Source: AP-15 sp963781215 (lineage in GTDB: Bacteria; Pseudomonadota; Alphaproteobacteria; ATCC43930; CGMCC-115725). Taken from it: DNA of 64,000 bases. Below the pieces are notes generated by a model, which was not told where the DNA came from, ran no database searches, and saw only the letters and a program-made list of their open reading frames with translations. Of this stretch, positions 58,416-64,000 are shown piece by piece. How positions within the stretch are numbered: position 1 is the stretch's first letter; every line of letters starts with the position of its first letter. The position numbers and the translations under genes are program-made. Location of the stretch: the NCBI GenBank assembly GCA_963781215.1, contig CAWAFE010000037.1:1-64000 (forward strand), read 5' to 3'.

Positions 58416-58793
58416 ATGGCCAAAGAGCGGGGCCGAGTGGAGCGCGGTCGAATGGAGCTGGGCCAAATGGAGCTAGGTCCGACCCTCGACCGACTGTGGC
58501 GGGTCATTCTGTCGCGCCGCGGCGCCGACCCTCAGCAATCGTATACGGCGCGGCTGTTCGCGCGCGGCCGCACCAAGATCGCGCAGAAGCTCGGTGAGGA
58601 GGCGGTCGAGGCGGTCATCGAAGGCGTGCGCGGTGACCGCGATAAGCTCGTCGGCGAGAGCGCCGATGTCCTCTACCACTTGTTGGTGCTGTGGGCCGAT
58701 ACTGGGATATCCCCGGCCGATGTCGCCGCCGAGCTCACCCGGCGCGAGGGCAAGTCCGGGATCGACGAAAAGCGCGGGCGGGCCAATCTCTGA
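58416..58793 (+). CDS. hisE: phosphoribosyl-ATP pyrophosphatase
   Basis: A 125-residue HisE, hydrolysing PR-ATP in the second step of histidine synthesis. The core QQSYTARLFARGRTKIAQKL, GEEAVEAVIEGV and ESADVLYHLLVLW carries the metal-binding Glu and Asp residues of the MazG-like helical fold. It is about 18 residues longer than usual: the N-terminus holds a short tandem repeat (MELGQMELGP) from a duplicated 15-base unit, giving in-frame ATGs at several positions. The true start could be any of these. Confidence 0.94.
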   Translation: MAKERGRVERGRMELGQMELGPTLDRLWRVILSRRGADPQQSYTARLFARGRTKIAQKLGEEAVEAVIEGVRGDRDKLVGESADVLYHLLVLWADTGISPADVAAELTRREGKSGIDEKRGRANL

Positions 58794-58829
58794 AATCGAC
58801 TCGGTCTGCCTCAGGGAATAGCCTTCGCT

Positions 58830-58945
58830 CGCTCGTTCCGGCGAAAGCGGAACCCAGCGCTGCAAGGGCTCGAACGGTTCCCCCGGATCGGGTCCGGGAC
58901 AGGCTCTGGACCCCCGCCTGCGAGCGGGGGCGACGGCCGCCCGCT
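58830..58945. repeat. dispersed palindromic repeat after hisE
   Basis: Contains CGTTCCGGCGAAAGCGGAACCC and CTGGACCCCCGCCTGCGAGC, the same two-arm structure as the element at 53829-53930 but with a longer centre including GGATCGGGTCCGGGACAGG. It lies between hisE and the HIT gene and could end the his transcript. Confidence 0.55.
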
Positions 58946-58984
58946 CGGGAAGGCGCGCTATATCCCCGGTGAAGCGGAGTAGAG

Positions 58985-59347
58985 ATGGCCTATGATCGCA
59001 ACAACGTCTTCGCCCGCATCCTGCGTGGCGAGATTCCGTGCAAGAAGGTGTATGAGGACGAGCATGTCCTCGCCTTTCAAGACATCAGCGCGCGGGCCCC
59101 GACGCACGTTCTGGTGATCCCGAAAGGGGAATATGTCTCGCTCGACGATTTTTCCGAGAAGGCCTCGATCGACGAGGTTGCAGCTTTGGTCCGAGCACTC
59201 GGGCGTATCGCCCGGGAGCAGGGGGTGGCCGAGAGCGGCTATCGCATCCTCGCCAACAGCGGCCGCGACGGCCGCCAGGAGGTGCCGCACCTGCACGTGC
59301 ACCTCGTCGGCGGCCGCGACCTCGGCGAGATGCTGCCGCGGCGGTAA
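58985..59347 (+). CDS. HIT-family purine nucleotide phosphoramidase (HinT-like)
   Basis: A 120-residue HIT protein hydrolysing AMP-lysine or related phosphoramidates. The histidine triad is HLHVHLVGG near the C-terminus; NVFARILRGEIPCKKVYED and HVLVIPKGEYVSLDDF are typical of the HinT group. It commonly follows the his operon in alphaproteobacteria, though it is not a histidine gene. The purine rich stretch CGGAGTAGAG precedes the ATG. Confidence 0.95.
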   Translation: MAYDRNNVFARILRGEIPCKKVYEDEHVLAFQDISARAPTHVLVIPKGEYVSLDDFSEKASIDEVAALVRALGRIAREQGVAESGYRILANSGRDGRQEVPHLHVHLVGGRDLGEMLPRR

Positions 59348-59941
59348 TCAGCCCGCTTTCGCGCGCGAGAGATGCGTCTCTTCGTAGAGCGCGGCCAAGG
59401 GACAGGAGAAATCGAGGCTCGCTAAAAGGAGCATCTCGTCCTTTCCGACCGGCCGGGAATTCGCCGGCCAGCTGCCGTCCGCCTCACGCCGCAGCAGTTC
59501 CGCGGCGATGCTCGTCGAGCGCACCAGCAGGATCTCGCGGACCGTCGGGATTGTCGTGTAGGCCCAGACATTTGCGCGCGTCTCGGCTTCGTTGCTCGGC
59601 GAGAGCACTTCGACAAGCAGGACCGGATGGGCCATCGCTTGCACACCGGGCTCGTCGGCCTCGCAGGTGACCGCGAGATCCGGGACTCGCATATTAGCTT
59701 CGGACCTGATCCGAGGGACGACACCGGGTTCGACCACGACGCGGCAGCCGGTCCCGGCCAAGTGGTTTCCCAGCAGGCGCGTCAGGGTCGCCTGGATCGT
59801 TCCGTGTGTAGTGCTCGCCGGCGCCATCGCCTGCGGCTCGCCGTCGACCAGCTCGAATTTTCGCCCGCTGCCGTCGCCGGGCCAATCGAGGAATTCCGCG
59901 ACCGTCATGCGCGAGGGGATGAGCGTGGCCAGCGCGGGCAT
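59348..59941 (-). CDS. Uma2-family (DUF820) endonuclease-like protein
   Basis: A 197-residue restriction-endonuclease-fold protein of the Uma2/DUF820 family. The PD-(D/E)xK-like elements are FELVDGEPQAMAPAS, VPDLAVTCEAD and HPVLLVEVLSPSNEAE. Such genes are multiplied in Cyanobacteria and scattered in other phyla; no biological role is established. GGAGGATAAC precedes the ATG. It is convergent with the HIT gene, with no space between stops. Confidence 0.88.
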   Translation of the reverse strand: MPALATLIPSRMTVAEFLDWPGDGSGRKFELVDGEPQAMAPASTTHGTIQATLTRLLGNHLAGTGCRVVVEPGVVPRIRSEANMRVPDLAVTCEADEPGVQAMAHPVLLVEVLSPSNEAETRANVWAYTTIPTVREILLVRSTSIAAELLRREADGSWPANSRPVGKDEMLLLASLDFSCPLAALYEETHLSRAKAG

Positions 59942-59995
59942 CGTTATCCTCCGGCGGGCAAGATAGCATCTCAGCGCGCTGGCGGGAAGATCGGC

Positions 59996-60184
59996 TCACC
60001 CGGCGAGCAGCGCCCGCAACCTCTCCGGAACCGGCTCGTCGAGCACGTGGTCGTAGATCGCGTGGAGCAGGTCTTCCCCGTGCGTCGTGCCGTCGAGGAA
60101 GTCGGCGATCCGGGCCTCGATCGCAGCGTTGGCAGGATCGAGCTTCGGATCTTCGCTGGCGGCAGGCTTGCTCACCTCTCGCAT
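59996..60184 (-). CDS. small ORF with NepR-like C-terminal motif
   Basis: A 62-residue acidic protein from ATG 60184 (GGATG upstream; a GTG at 60232 would add 16 residues). The C-terminal AIYDHVLDEPVPERLRALLAG closely resembles the end of the NepR anti-sigma factor and related anti-sigma N-termini (YDDVVNEPVPDRF pattern). NepR normally sits next to phyR and ecfG; neither is visible here, so the resemblance may be shared by another small regulatory family. Transcribed away from yifB. Confidence 0.5.
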   Translation of the reverse strand: MREVSKPAASEDPKLDPANAAIEARIADFLDGTTHGEDLLHAIYDHVLDEPVPERLRALLAG

Positions 60185-60298
60185 GGGATGTTCATCCGTC
60201 ACAATTGGTATCTGTTTCGTGCCGTTTCCCACCTCAACGGCGACAAAAGTCTAACGGTTTGTAACGGGCCTGCGATCCGTCGCCAAGAGGCAGGGGCG

Positions 60299-61861
<1,563 letters not shown>

Positions 61862-62009
61862 CCCCGCCCGCCCTTTTCAGCAATTTGCAATTGTATGTGT
61901 CCATTTACCCAAGCGCCAGCCGCGAAATCGGTGGTGCGATTGGTTCAGCGGCGATCCCGCGCCACACGGTCAGCCAAGGGGAGCCTTGCCGCGGCAGCGC
62001 TCGGAGCTG

Positions 62010-63416
62010 TCAGCGCCACGCGACTGGGTCGCCCAGCATCCTGCGGTAGAGCCATTTGAGCGGCCCCTTGACGCCGAGCCGCCCGGAAGCCCGCCGCCCG
62101 ATATCGACCAACGCGTCGGTTGTCCGTCCCAGCCGCCACTCCAGATAGCCTGCCGGGTTGCGGCGAAAGTAGCGGCGGCGGTACACGCGCCACTCGGCAT
62201 CGGTGAAGACTTTGGCGTTGCCGCCGAGCTTGCAGACGAGCGGGGTGAAATGCGGATAGAGCCTCGCGTTGTGCAGCTCCGTTTTCATAAAATTTCCGAT
62301 CAGCAGATCGTCGAAATAGCCATGCTCGACGGCGTCGCACAGGGATCGGCGGGGCGCGTGGAAGGCGATCCCACGCAACCGGCGTTCCGGTTTGCGTTGC
62401 GCGGTCGGATCGAGCCAGAGCCGCCGGCGCTCTCCGCCGACGACGAAATCCAAATAGTCGAAATGTGGTCTGATCGTCTCAAATCTGAGAAAAAAGCCAA
62501 ACAGGGCTGCCCACTCGGACTCATTCAGGCATTCGTCATAATCGTCAGCCCCGGTCGTTTCGGTTATCTGGCGGAAATCCGAGGCCTGAGAGGGATGCTT
62601 GCGGTCGAATGCGCCGGTCTCCAGATCGACGGCGACGAACGGCTCGAGCACGCGGATGTTGGGCCGCGTCCAATTTTGCTCGATGTCCGACCAGGTGACG
62701 CGATAGGGATTGGCCCAGGCGCTGTCGCTGCGGATGTAGAGGTGCTGCGACGACGAGCAGGCGTAGTTGCCGACCCCCAGCCGGTCGGCGAGCCGGGCGA
62801 CCGCCCAGATCGCGCCCGGCTTGTAATGCTCTGCCGGCTCGGTGATCCGCCTGCCTCGATCGTCGATGAAATTGAGCATGTCGGCGTCGATCGCGCACAG
62901 CGAGGCCAGGTAGGTTCGGCGCCGATCGTATCGGCGCACGAGACTGCGGATGAACCGCTCCTCTCCGAACAGGGGCGAGTCGTTGAGGTTGACGACCAGC
63001 GCCCCGTCCGCCTCGACCAGCAAGACGGCGTCCTGGTTCTCGTTGTCGATGCACAGGCAGCGCAGCCGTGGCGACAACGGGCGCCATTGACGGTATGGCA
63101 TGACCTCGACGTCGAAGCCTCGCCCGCGGACGACGTCGGCGATCTCGGAGGTAAAATGATCGGGCAAGAGCACCTTGGTTTGGCGCGAAAGCAGGTCCAG
63201 CGAGTCGAGGTGGAGATGGTCCGGATGACCGTGCGATATCCAAATAAAGGGTGCGCTCTGCACCGCTTGGCGCTCGGCCGCGGTGACCGGCCGGTCGAGG
63301 CCCCAGCTTCCGTAATAGCAGGTTCCGACCAGCCAAGGGTCCGTCGCCAACAACGGCCGCCCGTCGTCGTAGAACACCAAGGTCGCATTGCCCAGGGTCT
63401 CGAACCCTAGCCGCAT
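62010..63416 (-). CDS. MBL-fold metallo-hydrolase
   Basis: A 468-residue metallo-beta-lactamase-fold protein. The metal-binding motif is ISHGHPDHLHLDSL (HxHxDH), with later ligands in the LNLNDSPLF-like region and the SDSAW area. The N-terminus ATLVFYDDGRPLLATDPWLV is the usual first strand. After about residue 200 the sequence departs from the small lactonases and forms a large unassigned C-terminal domain (ERRLRGIAFHAPRR and VFTDAEWRVYRRRYF). ATG 63416 has AAGGA nine bases upstream; a long N-terminal open extension is rejected. Divergent from a methyltransferase. Confidence 0.85.
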   Translation of the reverse strand: MRLGFETLGNATLVFYDDGRPLLATDPWLVGTCYYGSWGLDRPVTAAERQAVQSAPFIWISHGHPDHLHLDSLDLLSRQTKVLLPDHFTSEIADVVRGRGFDVEVMPYRQWRPLSPRLRCLCIDNENQDAVLLVEADGALVVNLNDSPLFGEERFIRSLVRRYDRRRTYLASLCAIDADMLNFIDDRGRRITEPAEHYKPGAIWAVARLADRLGVGNYACSSSQHLYIRSDSAWANPYRVTWSDIEQNWTRPNIRVLEPFVAVDLETGAFDRKHPSQASDFRQITETTGADDYDECLNESEWAALFGFFLRFETIRPHFDYLDFVVGGERRRLWLDPTAQRKPERRLRGIAFHAPRRSLCDAVEHGYFDDLLIGNFMKTELHNARLYPHFTPLVCKLGGNAKVFTDAEWRVYRRRYFRRNPAGYLEWRLGRTTDALVDIGRRASGRLGVKGPLKWLYRRMLGDPVAWR

Positions 63417-63623
63417 CAACTCGTTCCTTTTGGTCGCGCCGGACCGGCCCTCGATCATTGCAAGATAGGGCAAATCGACAATTCTGGCCAGCGAGACAGG
63501 CTGATTAGAGAAATGTTCATCAGTCGTTCGTCCTGATGGCTTCACCCGCTTGCCGCCTGCCGCAGCTTGCAGTAGGACGCCTGCGTTATACCTTGCTGTT
63601 TCGGTGCCCTGGGAGGGGCGGGC

Positions 63624-64000
63624 ATGCTCGACCAACTCATGAAGGGGTTGCATCGTCCGATTTACGTTTCCCGGCTGCAGGAGCTCACTCGTCAAATCAC
63701 TCCGTTTCTGCATCCGGGCGACAAGGTCTTGGATGTCGGATGCGGTTTCGGCGAATTGGGGAAGTCGCTGGCCGATGTCGCCGATGTCAGCGTGGTCGGC
63801 CTCGAAAGGGCCGCTCGCGGCGGCGAGCTCATTCCGGTGGCTCGCTACGACGGCGGCGACCTGCCCTATCCGGATCGCAGCTTCGATGTGGTCATCCTCG
63901 CCGACGTCCTGCACCACGAGCAGCAGCCCGAGCGGCTGATCGGCGAGTGCTGCCGGGTGTCCCGCCGCCTGCTGGTGATCAAGGACCACAAGGCCGACAC
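63624..64000 (+). CDS. class I SAM-dependent methyltransferase (partial, runs off window)
   Basis: The first 125 codons of a methyltransferase. The SAM-binding motif I is KVLDVGCGFGELGKSLAD, motif II GDLPYPDRSFDVVILADVLH. ATG 63624 has GGGAGGGG seven bases upstream. It begins MLDQLMKGLHRPIYVSRLQE, an N-terminus seen in methyltransferases linked to glycan or lipid modification. The 3' end lies beyond the window, so substrate and length are unknown. Divergent from the MBL-fold gene across 207 bases. Confidence 0.88.
   Translation, partial: MLDQLMKGLHRPIYVSRLQELTRQITPFLHPGDKVLDVGCGFGELGKSLADVADVSVVGLERAARGGELIPVARYDGGDLPYPDRSFDVVILADVLHHEQQPERLIGECCRVSRRLLVIKDHKAD

Noticed and set aside
63417..63989. 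N-terminal extension of the MBL-fold hydrolase
   Set aside because: It runs antisense through the methyltransferase start, lacks conservation, and ATG 63416 has a good RBS.

Overview
The window is GC-rich, densely coded DNA from an alphaproteobacterium. The clearest lineage markers are sciP (15359-15640, DUF1153 regulator of CtrA), preceded by a near-consensus CtrA box. Others are hslVU placed divergently from hisBHAFE (52496-58793) and several small families common in this class (DUF992, DUF1003, DUF3096, double cold-shock protein). No rRNA, tRNA, CRISPR array or intact mobile element was found.

Layout. 283-7646 is a co-directional catabolic cluster: PhyH-type dioxygenase, aldo/keto reductase, adrenodoxin-type ferredoxin, cytochrome P450, amidohydrolase_2, lactonase-type propeller and a second amidohydrolase_2. 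It looks like an oxidative degradation pathway for an unknown hydrophobic or aromatic substrate. 7898-11801 (minus) holds a SulP anion transporter, an unreported 47-residue ORF and two luciferase-like (LLM) oxidoreductases, followed by the N-terminal stump of a phage-type integrase. 12176-19649 is housekeeping and regulation: DUF1003, DUF2459 lipoprotein, guanylate/adenylate cyclase, sciP, a metallohydrolase, a hidden DUF3096 gene, a third LLM enzyme, a double cold-shock protein and two small exported proteins. 19813-24586 returns to accessory metabolism: a frameshifted fourth LLM enzyme, an SMP-30 lactonase, a D-2-hydroxyacid dehydrogenase and a two-subunit TPP decarboxylase resembling sulfopyruvate decarboxylase ComDE. 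24651-27245 holds two divergent citrate synthases, one fused to a helix-turn-helix domain, with two palindromes between them.

27395-35100 is mixed: a TPR protein, an MFS exporter, an AT-richer patch with two orphan genes overlapping tail to tail, a dienelactone-hydrolase remnant, an M20 peptidase and an IS701-type transposase remnant. 35120-38912 carries a CDF metal transporter, pdxH, a YihY/BrkB membrane protein and fabI. 39269-42456 has a thiolase/DUF35 pair and a frameshifted orphan ABC substrate-binding protein. 42783-51762 is an envelope-glycan locus: rmlA, UDP-xylose synthase and ugd on one strand; galE, a glycoside hydrolase/GT2 fusion and an ABC exporter on the other. 51796-64000 contains DUF4337, hslUV, the his operon with an inserted GNAT gene, a HIT protein, Uma2, a NepR-like small ORF, comM/yifB, an MBL-fold hydrolase and the start of a methyltransferase.

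Three genes are broken by single-base insertions (about 6238, 20699, and 41741 plus 41760), so either the assembly has residual indels or several accessory genes are decaying. The most promising candidates for a less-described system are the GH-GT2 fusion with its ABC exporter and the HTH-citrate synthase with its operator-like palindromes.
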